Shown: positions 5,817 through 13,104, counted from the first letter of the stretch. The stretch is DNA of 13,104 bases from Aquabacterium sp. (GCA_030654555.1 JAURXG010000002.1:1-13104); one strand, 5' to 3'. Notes: generated from the letters alone by a model not told the origin. Made by a program: numbers and translations.

Positions 5817-7031
5817 ATGGACAGCTACCTGCTCGACTGGGCCAACCTGCTGCTGCGCTGGGCCCATGTCATCACGGCGATCGCCTGGATCGGCTCGTCG
5901 TTCTACTTCGTCTTCCTCGACAGCAGCCTCACCGCGCCCAGCGCGCCCGATCTGAAGGGTAAGGGCGTCGACGGCGAGCTGTGGGCGGTGCATGGCGGCG
6001 GCTTCTACAACCCGCAGAAGTACCTGGTGGCGCCCAAGAGCATGCCGGCCAACCTGCACTGGTTCTACTGGGAGGCGTACAGCACCTGGCTGACCGGCTT
6101 TGCGCTGTTCACCGTGCTGTACCTGTTCAACGCCGGCAGCTTCCTGGTCGACAAGAGCGTGCACGCCTGGTCGCCCGTCACCGCGATCGCCGCGTCGCTG
6201 GGCTTCCTGGTGGCGTTCTGGGCGGTGTACGACATCATCTGCCGCGCCTTCGGCCAGAAGAAGCACGGCGACCTGCTCGTCGGCGCCGGCGTGCTGGTGG
6301 CCATCGTGTTGGCGTCGTGGGCGGCCAGCCAGCTGTTTGCCGGGCGCGCCGCCTTCCTGCTGGTGGGCGCAATGATCGCCACGGCGATGAGCGCCAACGT
6401 GTTCTTCTGGATCATCCCCGGCCAGCGCACCGTAATCGCGCAGATGAAGGCGGGTGAACCGGTCGATCCGGTGCACGGCCAGCGCGCCAAGCAGCGCAGC
6501 GTGCACAACACCTACTTCACGCTGCCGGTGCTGGTGGCGATGTTGTCGAACCACTATGGCTGGCTCACGCAGGGCCCGCACAACTGGGCCGTGCTGGTGC
6601 TGCTGATGCTGGCCGGCGCGCTGATCCGCCACAGCTTCGTGGCGCGCCACAAGGCCCATGTGCTGGGCAAGCGTGCGCCCTGGGAACACGCGGCGATCGG
6701 CACCGCGCTGCTGCTGGGCCTGGCGGTGTGGCTGGCGCCGTCGCCCCCAGCGCCCCCCTCGGCCGCCGCCCGGGCCGCGGCCACGCGGCCGGTCACGTTC
6801 GGCGAGGTGCGCGCGGTGGTCGAGCAGCGCTGCGCGCTGTGCCACAACGCCGCGCTGCAGAACAAGAACGTGGCGCTGCACACCCCCGAACTGCTGCGCC
6901 AGCATGCGCAGGCCGTCTACCAGCAGGCGGTGGTGCTCAAGCTGATGCCGATGAACAACGCCACCCAGATCACGGACGACGAGCGCGCGCTGATCAAGCG
7001 CTGGTTCGAGGGCGGCGCCCCCGGGCCCTGA
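5817..7031 (+). CDS. puuD: Membrane urate hydroxylase PuuD with C-terminal cytochrome c domain
   Basis: A 404-residue integral membrane urate oxidase, making 5-hydroxyisourate from urate and passing electrons to haem c rather than to oxygen directly. The N-terminal urate-oxidase membrane domain (about 1-315) begins with LLLRWAHVITAIAWIGSSFYFVFLD (11-35) and contains WFYWEAYSTWLTGFALF; about eight hydrophobic spans are visible. A Pro/Ala linker leads to a cytochrome c domain from about residue 327, with the haem motif CALCH (339-343) and MPMNN (377-381), which supplies the likely axial Met. This full-length architecture is the described PuuD form. It lies 399 bases after uraH, behind a second operator and a structured leader, and 109 bases before the permease. 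Its ATG has only a weak ribosome binding site (GTGAG). It replaces uricase (UaZ) or HpxO, neither of which is present here. Confidence 0.95.
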   Translation: MDSYLLDWANLLLRWAHVITAIAWIGSSFYFVFLDSSLTAPSAPDLKGKGVDGELWAVHGGGFYNPQKYLVAPKSMPANLHWFYWEAYSTWLTGFALFTVLYLFNAGSFLVDKSVHAWSPVTAIAASLGFLVAFWAVYDIICRAFGQKKHGDLLVGAGVLVAIVLASWAASQLFAGRAAFLLVGAMIATAMSANVFFWIIPGQRTVIAQMKAGEPVDPVHGQRAKQRSVHNTYFTLPVLVAMLSNHYGWLTQGPHNWAVLVLLMLAGALIRHSFVARHKAHVLGKRAPWEHAAIGTALLLGLAVWLAPSPPAPPSAAARAAATRPVTFGEVRAVVEQRCALCHNAALQNKNVALHTPELLRQHAQAVYQQAVVLKLMPMNNATQITDDERALIKRWFEGGAPGP

Positions 7032-7128
7032 GCAACACCGGCGTCGCGGCAGGCGCGCCCTGCAGCGGGCCGATCCGCATCCCCATGCCCACCGCGCGCA
7101 GCCCGTCGAGGCACGGCGCATCCACGAG

Positions 7129-7137
7129 GAGACCCTT
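7129..7137 (+). promoter_or_regulatory. Ribosome binding site leader of the permease gene, shared with the porin
   Basis: GAGACCCTT follows GAG here, giving GAGGAGACCCTT before the permease ATG at 7141. The same nine bases recur at 8656-8664, one base before the porin ATG. The permease has a proper GGAG core; the porin copy has only CGAG. Confidence 0.5.
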
Positions 7138-7140
7138 GCC

Positions 7141-8613
7141 ATGACCCCATCCACCGTCGACCCGGTCGACGAACGCCTGCCCGCCCCGCGCCTGGCCGCG
7201 CTGGGCCTGCAGCATGTGCTGGTGATGTACGCCGGTGCCATCGCGGTGCCGCTGATCGTCGGCCGCGCACTCAAGCTGAGCCCCGAGCAGGTGGCGCTGC
7301 TGATCAGCGCCGACCTGTTCTGCTGCGGCCTGGTCACGCTGGTGCAGAGCCTGGGGCTGACGCGCTGGTTCGGCATCAAGCTGCCGGTGATGATGGGCGT
7401 GACCTTTGCCGCCGTGGGGCCGATGGTGGCCTTTGCCAACGCGATGCCGGGTGTCGACGGCGCACGGGCGATCTTCGGCGCCATCATCGGCGCGGGCGTG
7501 ATCTCGATGCTGATCGCGCCGGTGGTCAGCAAGCTGCTGCGCTTCTTTCCGCCGGTGGTCACCGGCACCATCATCGCCATCATCGGCATCAGCCTGATGC
7601 GCGTGGGCGTGGGCTGGGCGATGGGCGGGCCGGCCTTCCTGGCGCAGCGCACCGACGTGCCCAAGCTGGTGGAGATGGTCGACAAGGCCAAGGCCGCCGC
7701 GGCAGCCGCGTCGGCGCCGATCACGCTGGGCGCCATCCCGATGGTCGACAACCCGGCCTATGGCGCGCTCGACAACATGGCGGTGGCCGCCGCGGTGCTG
7801 GTGTTCATCCTGCTGCTGGTGAAGTACGGCCGCGGCTTCGTCGCCAACATCTCGGTGCTGCTGGGCATCGTGGCCGGCTGCGCGGTGGCGATGGCGATGG
7901 GCAAGATGAACTTCGACAAGGTGGGCAAGGCGCACTGGTTCGACGTGGTCACGCCGTTCGCCTTCGGCATGCCCACCTTCGACATCGTGATGATCCTGAC
8001 CATGACGCTGGTGATGATCGTCGTGATGATCGAGTCGACCGGCATGTTCCTGGCGCTGTCGGACATCACCGGCAAGAAGATCGGCCAGGCCGAGCTGGCC
8101 GCCGGCCTGCGCACCGACGGCCTGGGCACGCTGATCGGCGGCCTGTTCAACACCTTCCCGTACACCAGCTTCAGCCAGAACGTGGGCCTGGTGGGTGTCA
8201 CCGGGGTGAAGAGCCGCTGGGTCTGCGTGGCCGGCGGCCTCATCATGATCGTGCTGGGCATGATCCCGAAGATGGCCGCCTTCGTCGAGGCCATCCCCAG
8301 CTTCGTGCTGGGCGGCGCGGGGCTGGTGATGTTCGGCATGGTGGCGGCCACCGGCATCCGCATCCTGGCCTCGGTGGACTACAAGGGCAACCGCAACAAC
8401 CTCTACATCGTCGCGCTGGCCATCGGCATCGGCCTGATCCCGCTGGTGGCGCCGCGCTGGACGCAGCAGATGGCGCACGGCCTGCACCCGCTGCTCGAAA
8501 GCGGCATCCTGCTGACCGCCGTGGCCGCGGTGTTGCTGAACCTGTTCTTCAACGGCAGCCGCGGCGACGCGGTGGGTGCGGTCGAAGCGGCCAAGGCCGC
8601 CGAGGCGCATTGA
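7141..8613 (+). CDS. NCS2-family purine permease, probable urate/xanthine:cation symporter
   Basis: A 490-residue inner-membrane protein of the nucleobase:cation symporter-2 (NAT) family. Diagnostic features are the TM1 motif LQHVLVMYAGAIAVPLIVG with H25, E298 in MIVVMIESTGMFLALSD (the substrate-binding Glu of TM8), and the NAT signature QNVGLVGVTG (346-355). Around 12-14 hydrophobic spans are present. It is placed directly after puuD and before the porin with a strong site GAGGAGA at 7126-7132, so import of urate (or xanthine) is the natural inference. It resembles bacterial xanthine/urate carriers such as PucJ/PucK, UacT and XanQ, not uracil carriers, by the ESTG and QNVG motifs; exact specificity is uncertain. 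A stretch AKAAAAAASAPITLGAIP (about 180-200) forms an Ala-rich loop. Confidence 0.9.
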   Translation: MTPSTVDPVDERLPAPRLAALGLQHVLVMYAGAIAVPLIVGRALKLSPEQVALLISADLFCCGLVTLVQSLGLTRWFGIKLPVMMGVTFAAVGPMVAFANAMPGVDGARAIFGAIIGAGVISMLIAPVVSKLLRFFPPVVTGTIIAIIGISLMRVGVGWAMGGPAFLAQRTDVPKLVEMVDKAKAAAAAASAPITLGAIPMVDNPAYGALDNMAVAAAVLVFILLLVKYGRGFVANISVLLGIVAGCAVAMAMGKMNFDKVGKAHWFDVVTPFAFGMPTFDIVMILTMTLVMIVVMIESTGMFLALSDITGKKIGQAELAAGLRTDGLGTLIGGLFNTFPYTSFSQNVGLVGVTGVKSRWVCVAGGLIMIVLGMIPKMAAFVEAIPSFVLGGAGLVMFGMVAATGIRILASVDYKGNRNNLYIVALAIGIGLIPLVAPRWTQQMAHGLHPLLESGILLTAVAAVLLNLFFNGSRGDAVGAVEAAKAAEAH

Positions 8614-8665
8614 GTCGCGCCGTGCACGCAACGCCCCCCAACGTCAACCAACAACGAGACCCTTC

Positions 8666-9655
8666 ATGACCTCCTCAACCACCCGCATCCTCGTCGCCGG
8701 CCTGGTGCTCGCCGCCTGCGGTACCGCCCAGGCGCAGGCCATCAACGTCACCGGCCTGCTCGACCTGAGCATCGGCAGCACCAAGGCACCGGGCGCAACC
8801 ACGGCGACCAAGGGCGTCGACAGCGGCCGCATGACCACCAGCTGGATCGGCCTGAACGGCAGCGAAGACCTGGGCGGCGGCTTGAGCGCGCTGTGGCGCA
8901 TGGAGCACTTCCTGCAGGCCGACACCGGCTCGGCCGGCCGCTTCAACGGCGATGCCTTCTGGGCCCGCAATGCCTTCGTCGGGCTCAGCAGCCAGGCGCT
9001 GGGCACCGTCACGCTGGGGCGCAACACCACGGCGCTGTTCGTCACCACGCTGGTCAACAACGCCTTCGGCGACTCGTTCGGCTTCTCGCCCAGCATCCGC
9101 CACTACTTCACCAGCGGCACGGTCACCGGCGACACCGGCTGGAGCGACTCGGTCGCCTACTACAGCCCGAAGTTCGGCGGCCTGTCGTTCGGCCTGGCCG
9201 CCGCCTTGAAGGAGACCAGCAACGGCGGCAACTGGAGCGCCAACGTCGGCTACGCGGCCGGCCCGCTGTCGGCCGCGTTCGTGGTGCAGCAGGTCAAGAA
9301 GGACGGCGCCGCCGCGCTGGCCGACACCCGCACCTGGCAGCTGGCCGGCAGCTACGCGCTCGGCGATGGCCTGAAGTTCTTCGCGCAGTACGGCCAGGTC
9401 GACAACCTGAGCCCCGGCGGCGCCGACTTCCGCATCACCGGGGTCGGCGTGCGCGCGGTGGTGGGCCTGGGCGCGGTGCTGGCGCAGTACGGCCACGTGT
9501 CGGCCGACGCGGGCGGCAACCGCAACACCTTCAGCCTGGGCTACGACCACTTCGTGTCCAAGCGCACCGACCTGTACGCGGTGATGATGAACGACCAGCA
9601 GGCCGGCAAGTCGGGCGGCAGCGCCTACGCCGTGGGCGTGCGCCACCGCTTCTGA
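8666..9655 (+). CDS. Outer-membrane porin, Gram-negative general type
   Basis: A 329-residue trimeric-type porin of the Burkholderiales general porin family (Porin_4/OmpC-like). It has a signal sequence (MTSSTTRILVAGLVLAACG then TAQAQA), a first strand INVTGLLDLSIGS, the strand pair GRMTTSWIGLNGSEDLGGGLSALWRMEHF, FWARNAFVGLSSQALGTVTLGRNTT lining the pore region, and a terminal beta strand YAVGVRHRF ending in the Phe needed for outer-membrane assembly. The ATG at 8666 is chosen because the signal peptide starts there; the frame stays open 30 codons upstream into the permease gene. LAAC at 15-18 also looks like a lipobox, though the alternative cleavage after AQA fits porins better. It is likely cotranscribed with the permease, 52 bases upstream, and may admit urate or other ureides; specificity is inference. 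Slightly shorter than typical family members. Confidence 0.88.
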   Translation: MTSSTTRILVAGLVLAACGTAQAQAINVTGLLDLSIGSTKAPGATTATKGVDSGRMTTSWIGLNGSEDLGGGLSALWRMEHFLQADTGSAGRFNGDAFWARNAFVGLSSQALGTVTLGRNTTALFVTTLVNNAFGDSFGFSPSIRHYFTSGTVTGDTGWSDSVAYYSPKFGGLSFGLAAALKETSNGGNWSANVGYAAGPLSAAFVVQQVKKDGAAALADTRTWQLAGSYALGDGLKFFAQYGQVDNLSPGGADFRITGVGVRAVVGLGAVLAQYGHVSADAGGNRNTFSLGYDHFVSKRTDLYAVMMNDQQAGKSGGSAYAVGVRHRF

Positions 9656-9662
9656 TCGCGCG

Positions 9663-10445
9663 TCACGGCCGGGCGGCCGCCTCGTCGGCGAAGTAGCGCG
9701 CCACCGCCCGCGCCAGCTGCTGGCGCGGCGTGCGCTGCAGCAGGCAAAGCAGGCCGAAGGGCACGCTGGCGGCGTGCCGGGCCTGCACGTCCTGCACGAT
9801 GCGCAGCCACAACCCGGCGGCCATCTCGGCATCGGCCAGCGCGCGGTGGGCCCGGCCGGTGGGCGCGATGCCATGCCACTGCGCCAGCGTGCCCAGCTTG
9901 TGGTTGGGCACCTCGGGGTAGAGCCGGCGCGACAACAGCAGCGTGCAGGCGAACGGCGCCTGCACCACCGCCGGGTCGCTGCCTGCCAGCGCATGCTCGT
10001 GCTGCCAGAAACCACGGTCGAAGCCCGCGTTGTGCGCCACGATCGCGCAGCCGCGGGTGACCTCGGCCACCCGCCCCATCACCTCGTCGGCCGGCGGTGC
10101 GCCCGCCAGCATGCGGTTGCTGATGCCCGTCAGCTGCTCGATGAAGGGTGGCACCCACGCGCCGCTGCGCATCAGGCTGGCGTAGCGGTCGACGATGCGG
10201 CCGTCGCGCAGCAGCACCACGGCGATCTCGGTGGCGCGCGCGCCCTGCCCCGGGCTGATGCCGGTGGTCTCGAAGTCGATCACCGCGATGGTGTCGGCGG
10301 CGGCGCCGGTGGCGCCACCGGCAGGGCGGTCGGCAGGGCGGTCGGCAGGGCGGTCGGCGGTAGGGTCGGCGGGAGGCCGGGCGCTGGCATGGGCGAGGGT
10401 GTCGTCGGAAGGCACCGCCGCATTGTCGTTGGCGGGACGACCCAC
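9663..10445 (-). CDS. DEDDh 3'-5' exonuclease (DnaQ/epsilon-like)
   Basis: A protein of up to 260 residues with an RNase T/DnaQ-type exonuclease fold. Catalytic residues are visible: D57 and E59 in VIDFETTG (Exo I), D143 in HNAGFD (Exo II), and H200 and D205 in HRALADAEM (Exo III), which makes it DEDDh. FIEQLTGISNRML and PNHKLGTLAQWHGI are further family blocks. Residues 1-52 are low complexity, with Ala-Asp-Arg-Pro repeats encoded by a 12-base tandem repeat. The start listed is GTG 10445; GTG 10415 is an alternative, and neither has a clear ribosome binding site. It converges on the porin gene with only 7 bases between stops and diverges from the TctC gene, so it appears independent of the purine arm. 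Length suggests a stand-alone exonuclease rather than the replicative epsilon subunit; its substrate is unknown. Confidence 0.88.
   Translation of the reverse strand: MGRPANDNAAVPSDDTLAHASARPPADPTADRPADRPADRPAGGATGAAADTIAVIDFETTGISPGQGARATEIAVVLLRDGRIVDRYASLMRSGAWVPPFIEQLTGISNRMLAGAPPADEVMGRVAEVTRGCAIVAHNAGFDRGFWQHEHALAGSDPAVVQAPFACTLLLSRRLYPEVPNHKLGTLAQWHGIAPTGRAHRALADAEMAAGLWLRIVQDVQARHAASVPFGLLCLLQRTPRQQLARAVARYFADEAAARP
10320..10367 (+). repeat. 12-base tandem repeat inside the exonuclease gene
   Basis: GGCAGGGCGGTC occurs three times without change (10320-10331, 10332-10343, 10344-10355), followed by a diverged fourth copy to 10367. On the minus strand each unit encodes Asp-Arg-Pro-Ala. 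Copy-number changes would keep the frame. It lies in the disordered N-terminal extension before the catalytic domain. Confidence 0.85.
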
Positions 10446-10522
10446 CCCGCCCGGCCTGACTACACTGCGCCGGGTCCGGCCCCATGGCCACCCTTCATGG
10501 CTGCCCTACAGGAAACCCCACC

Positions 10523-11491
10523 ATGCGCTTGAACACCCTTCGCCGCCGCCTGCTCACGCTGGCCGCCCTGGCCGTGGCCGCCCCCGCGGCCCTGGCCCAG
10601 GCCTACCCCAGCCGCCCCGTCACGCTGATCGTGCCCTGGCCCGCCGGCGGCTCGACCGACCGCCACCTGCGTGCGCTGGCCGAGATCGCCAGCAAGCACC
10701 TGGGTCAGCCCATCGTGGTGAGCAACCAGCCCGGCGGCGGCGGCACCAACGGCCCCGGCAACATGGGCCTGCAGGCCAAGCCCGACGGCTACACCATCGC
10801 CCAGTTCCCGATGGGCATGCTGCGCATCCCGCACATGCAGAAGACGGCCTGGAACCCGCTGACCGACTTCAGCTTCATCGTCGGCGTGACCGGCTACTCG
10901 TTCGGCTTCGTGGTGCGCAGCGACTCGCCCTACAAGACCTTCAACGACTTCGTCGACGCCGCGCGCAAGCAGCCCGGCAAGATCGACTTCGGCTCCACCG
11001 GCACCGGCACCAGCCCGCACCTGCTGATCGAGGAAGTGTCCGACGTGGCCAAGGTGCAGCTCAACCACATCCCGTTCAAGGGCAATGCCGACCTGATGCA
11101 GGCCCTGCTGGGCGGCCACGTGTTGTCGGCCAGCGACGCCACCGGCTGGGACAAGTTCGTCGACAGCGGCCAGATGAGCCTGCTGGTGAGATTTGGAGAG
11201 CAGCGCATGAAGCGCTTTCCCAACGTGCCCACCGCCAAGGAGCTGGGCTACAACATCGTGTCGAACTCGCCCTACGGCCTGGCCGGCCCCAAGGGCATGG
11301 ACCCGGCGGTGATCAAGACCCTGCACGATGCCTTCAAGAAGGCCATGGACGACCCGCAGCACCTGGCCGTGCTCGACCAGCTGAACCAGCCGGTCTGGTA
11401 CAAGAACAGTGCCGACTACGCGGCCTGGGCCCGCGAGACCTTCACCAAGGAGCGGGCGCTGATTAGCAAGCTGGACCTGCTGGCCAAATAG
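10523..11491 (+). CDS. Bug-family (TctC) periplasmic solute-binding protein
   Basis: A 322-residue tripartite-tricarboxylate-transporter-type binding protein, a family vastly expanded in Burkholderiales. It has a Sec signal MRLNTLRRRLLTLAALAVAAPAALAQA, then the family opening YPSRPVTLIVPWPAGGSTD, the NQPGGGGTNGPGNM loop, GTGTSPHLLIEEVSD, and the C-terminal VPTAKELGYNIVSNSPYGLAGPKGMD block. The ATG at 10523 is preceded by AGGAAA (10510-10515) at good spacing, and the signal peptide begins there, so the open frame upstream from 10484 is ignored. No TctA/TctB membrane partners are within the window, as is common for orphan Bug proteins. Ligand is unknown; these bind dicarboxylates, aromatic acids, amino acids and others. 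It is followed by a strong hairpin and then the molybdenum hydroxylase genes. Confidence 0.92.
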   Translation: MRLNTLRRRLLTLAALAVAAPAALAQAYPSRPVTLIVPWPAGGSTDRHLRALAEIASKHLGQPIVVSNQPGGGGTNGPGNMGLQAKPDGYTIAQFPMGMLRIPHMQKTAWNPLTDFSFIVGVTGYSFGFVVRSDSPYKTFNDFVDAARKQPGKIDFGSTGTGTSPHLLIEEVSDVAKVQLNHIPFKGNADLMQALLGGHVLSASDATGWDKFVDSGQMSLLVRFGEQRMKRFPNVPTAKELGYNIVSNSPYGLAGPKGMDPAVIKTLHDAFKKAMDDPQHLAVLDQLNQPVWYKNSADYAAWARETFTKERALISKLDLLAK

Positions 11492-11502
11492 GCGCCGACC
11501 GA

Positions 11503-11535
11503 CGCGTGGCCGCCGGATAACCCCGCGGCCACGCG
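11503..11535 (+). terminator. Strong hairpin after the TctC gene, terminator-like
   Basis: CGCGTGGCCGC (11503-11513) and GCGGCCACGCG (11525-11535) form a perfect 11-base stem around an 11-base loop, 12 bases after the TctC stop. No T-run follows, so it is not a canonical rho-independent terminator, but it could block exonucleases or mark the end of the transcript. The remaining gap to 11614 holds the small palindrome CGCATCATGCG (11576-11586), of unknown role. Confidence 0.5.
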
Positions 11536-11614
11536 GGCTGCTGGACAACCCCCATGCCGGCGATGCGCGGGTCGTCGCATCATGCGGGCTGATCCCCCTG
11601 CAGGAGACCCGCCG

Positions 11615-12064
11615 ATGGCCACGCTCAACGTCAACGGCACCGTGCGCACGCACGATGCCGAACCCGACACCCCGCTGCTGTGGGTGCTGCGCGAGCAGCT
11701 CGGCCTCACCGGCACCAAGTACGGCTGCGGCATCGCGCAATGCGGCGCCTGCACCGTGCACATCGACGGCGAGCCGGTGCGCTCCTGCGTGCGGCCGGTG
11801 TCGACGGTCGGCGCGGGCGAGAAGGTCACCACCATCGAGGGCCTCTCGCCCGACGGCCAGCACCCCTTACAGAAGGCCTGGGTGAAGCTGGACGTGCCGC
11901 AGTGCGGCTTCTGCCAGTCGGGCATGCTGATGACCGCCGCCGCGCTGATGAAGCGCAGCCCCAACCCCAGCGCGCAACAGGTGCGCGAGGCGATGACCAA
12001 CATCTGCCGCTGCGGCACCTACAACCGCGTGCAGGCGGCCATTCAACTGGCGGCCAAGGGCTGA
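11615..12064 (+). CDS. (2Fe-2S) subunit of a molybdenum hydroxylase, isoquinoline-oxidoreductase type
   Basis: A 149-residue small subunit of the xanthine oxidase family. The plant-type ferredoxin cluster is held by C38, C43, C46 and C58 (YGCGIAQCGAC, RSC) and the second cluster by C97, C100, C131 and C133 (QCGFCQSGM, CRCGTY). The start ATG 11615 follows AGGAG at 11602-11606; the frame is open a further 11 codons upstream without support. It sits 11 bases before the molybdopterin subunit. It passes electrons from the molybdenum site to an acceptor. Lack of an FAD subunit next to it and the type of large subunit point to the two-subunit IorA-IorB or aldehyde dehydrogenase class, which uses a cytochrome c acceptor, rather than NAD-linked xanthine dehydrogenase. 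Confidence 0.92.
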   Translation: MATLNVNGTVRTHDAEPDTPLLWVLREQLGLTGTKYGCGIAQCGACTVHIDGEPVRSCVRPVSTVGAGEKVTTIEGLSPDGQHPLQKAWVKLDVPQCGFCQSGMLMTAAALMKRSPNPSAQQVREAMTNICRCGTYNRVQAAIQLAAKG

Positions 12065-12075
12065 AGGGGCACACG

Positions 12076-13104
12076 ATGAACCACCCCCTCCTCGATTCGA
12101 CCGCCCCGCGCTCGGCGTCCCGCCGCCGCTTCCTGCTCACCAGCAGCGCCAGCGCCGGCGGGCTGATGCTGGGCTTTCACGTGCCGATGGTCGGTGCGCA
12201 GACCGCCGCGGCCGCCGCCACGCCCGAGGTCAACGTCTGGGTGCTGATCCGCCCCGACGAGACGGTGGTGGTGCGCATCGCCCGCAGCGAGATGGGCCAG
12301 GGCACGCTCACCGGCCTGGCCCAGCTGGTGGCCGAAGAGCTGCAGTGCGACTGGGCCCGCGTGACCACCGAATACCCCACGCCGGGGCAGAACCTGGCGC
12401 GCAACCGCGCCTGGGGCAACTTCTCCACCGGCGGCAGCCGCGGCATCCGCGAATCGCACGACTACGTGCGTAAGGGCGGCGCCGCCGCCCGCATGATGCT
12501 GGTGCAGGCCGCCGCCAACGCCTGGGGCGTGAGCCCCGCTGACTGCCAGGCCGTGGCCGGCGTCATCACCCATGCGGCCTCGGGAAAGCGCACCAGCTAT
12601 GGCGCGATGGCCGCGGCCGCCGCCCAGCTGAAGCCGCCCACCGACATCCCGCTGAAAGACCCCAAGACCTGGACCATCGCCGGCCAGCCGCTGCCCCGGC
12701 TGGACACGGTCGACAAGACCACCGGCCGCCAGGTCTACGGCATGGACCTGCAGCTGCCCGGCCTGCTGAACGCGGCCATCCGCGACTGCCCGGTGGTGGG
12801 CGGCAAGCGCAAGCGCTTCGACGCCGCGGCGGTGCTGAAGATGCCCGGCGTGAAGGCCGTGGTGCCGGTGGGCGACAGCGCGGTGGCGGTGGTGGCCGAC
12901 ACCTGGTGGCGCGCCAAGCAGGCGATCGACGCGTTGCCGATCGACTGGGACGAAGGCCCGCACGCCGGGCTGGACCGCGCCGCCATCGCCAGGATGCTGG
13001 CCGCCGGGCTGGACGCACCCGAGGCCATCGTCGGCCACCAGGCCGGCCAGGCGCGCGAGGCGCTGGCCGGCGCCGCGCGCACGCTGGAGGCGGTGTATGC
13101 CTAC
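12076..13104 (+). CDS. Molybdopterin-binding subunit of a molybdenum hydroxylase, Tat-exported, partial at right edge
   Basis: Only the first 343 residues are in the window; the frame runs off the edge. The N-terminus carries a twin-arginine signal, SRRRFLLTSSASAGGLMLGF, indicating export of the folded complex. After it come EVNVWVLIRPDETVVVRIARSEMGQGTLTGLAQLVAEEL (about 50-90), a hallmark of the IorB/aldehyde oxidoreductase large subunit, then the NFSTGGSRGIRE block and a domain with GRQVYGMDLQLPGLLNAAI and MPGVKAVVPVGDSAVAVVADTWWRAKQAID, typical of the xanthine-oxidase-like a/b hammerhead. A ribosome binding site GAAGGGG (12063-12069) overlaps the end of the preceding gene. The complex likely oxidises an N-heterocycle or aldehyde; a purine substrate is only suggested by the neighbourhood. 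Confidence 0.92.
   Translation, partial: MNHPLLDSTAPRSASRRRFLLTSSASAGGLMLGFHVPMVGAQTAAAAATPEVNVWVLIRPDETVVVRIARSEMGQGTLTGLAQLVAEELQCDWARVTTEYPTPGQNLARNRAWGNFSTGGSRGIRESHDYVRKGGAAARMMLVQAAANAWGVSPADCQAVAGVITHAASGKRTSYGAMAAAAAQLKPPTDIPLKDPKTWTIAGQPLPRLDTVDKTTGRQVYGMDLQLPGLLNAAIRDCPVVGGKRKRFDAAAVLKMPGVKAVVPVGDSAVAVVADTWWRAKQAIDALPIDWDEGPHAGLDRAAIARMLAAGLDAPEAIVGHQAGQAREALAGAARTLEAVYAY

Noticed and set aside
5733..7751. Long minus-strand open frame opposite puuD and the permease
   Set aside because: It crosses two well-supported genes and the gap between them, has no domain, and its residues mirror GC-biased antisense codons. The same applies to the long antisense frames at 6994-8631, 8675-10015, 10460-11863 and 12043-13038.
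11615..13104. Canonical xanthine dehydrogenase XdhAB for this purine cluster
   Set aside because: The large subunit has a Tat signal and the MGQGTLT pattern of isoquinoline oxidoreductase/aldehyde dehydrogenase relatives, and there is no FAD subunit or XdhC beside it within the window.

Overview
The window reads as a chromosomal piece of a very GC-rich Gram-negative bacterium, most likely a betaproteobacterium of the order Burkholderiales (Ideonella/Rubrivivax/Methylibium-like). The signs are about 70% GC with strong G/C at third codon positions, a Bug-family (TctC) binding protein, a Burkholderiales-style general porin, and a UraD-AllC fusion protein. Lineage is inferred from gene content only; no rRNA is present.

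Positions 138-8613, and probably on through the porin ending at 9655, form a urate/allantoin catabolic locus built on two divergent arms. The left arm (minus strand, 4952 down to 138) encodes a GntR/FCD regulator, then PuuE (cofactor-independent allantoinase), a UraD-AllC fusion (OHCU decarboxylase plus allantoate amidohydrolase) and an M20 metallohydrolase. The last three genes are joined by 4-base GTGA and ATGA stop/start overlaps. The right arm (plus strand) encodes UraH (HIU hydrolase), PuuD (membrane urate hydroxylase with a C-terminal cytochrome c domain), an NCS2-family purine permease and an outer-membrane porin. The enzymes give a route urate -> 5-hydroxyisourate (PuuD) -> OHCU (UraH) -> allantoin (UraD domain) -> allantoate (PuuE) -> ureidoglycine/ureidoglycolate (AllC domain). 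No recognisable ureidoglycolate lyase or canonical cytosolic xanthine dehydrogenase lies in the window; the M20 enzyme is an unassigned candidate for a late step.

The same 14-base string GTGTATACACTTTT occurs in the gntR-uraH divergent promoter (from 4972) and about 160 bases before puuD (from 5649). It is the obvious candidate operator for the local GntR protein. The 399-base gap between uraH and puuD also holds a 77-base tandem repeat with a GNRA-capped hairpin in each unit, one pair of which differs by a compensatory base-pair swap, and a strongly foldable puuD leader.

The right part (9663-13104) looks like a different neighbourhood: a convergent DEDDh 3'-5' exonuclease with a repeat-rich N-terminus, an orphan Bug/TctC solute-binding protein, and a two-gene molybdenum hydroxylase (2Fe-2S subunit plus a Tat-exported molybdopterin subunit of isoquinoline-oxidoreductase type) that runs off the right edge. 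Positions 1-137 show no gene I can support. I see no RNA gene, insertion sequence or CRISPR array. Most long antisense open frames are by-products of the high GC content.
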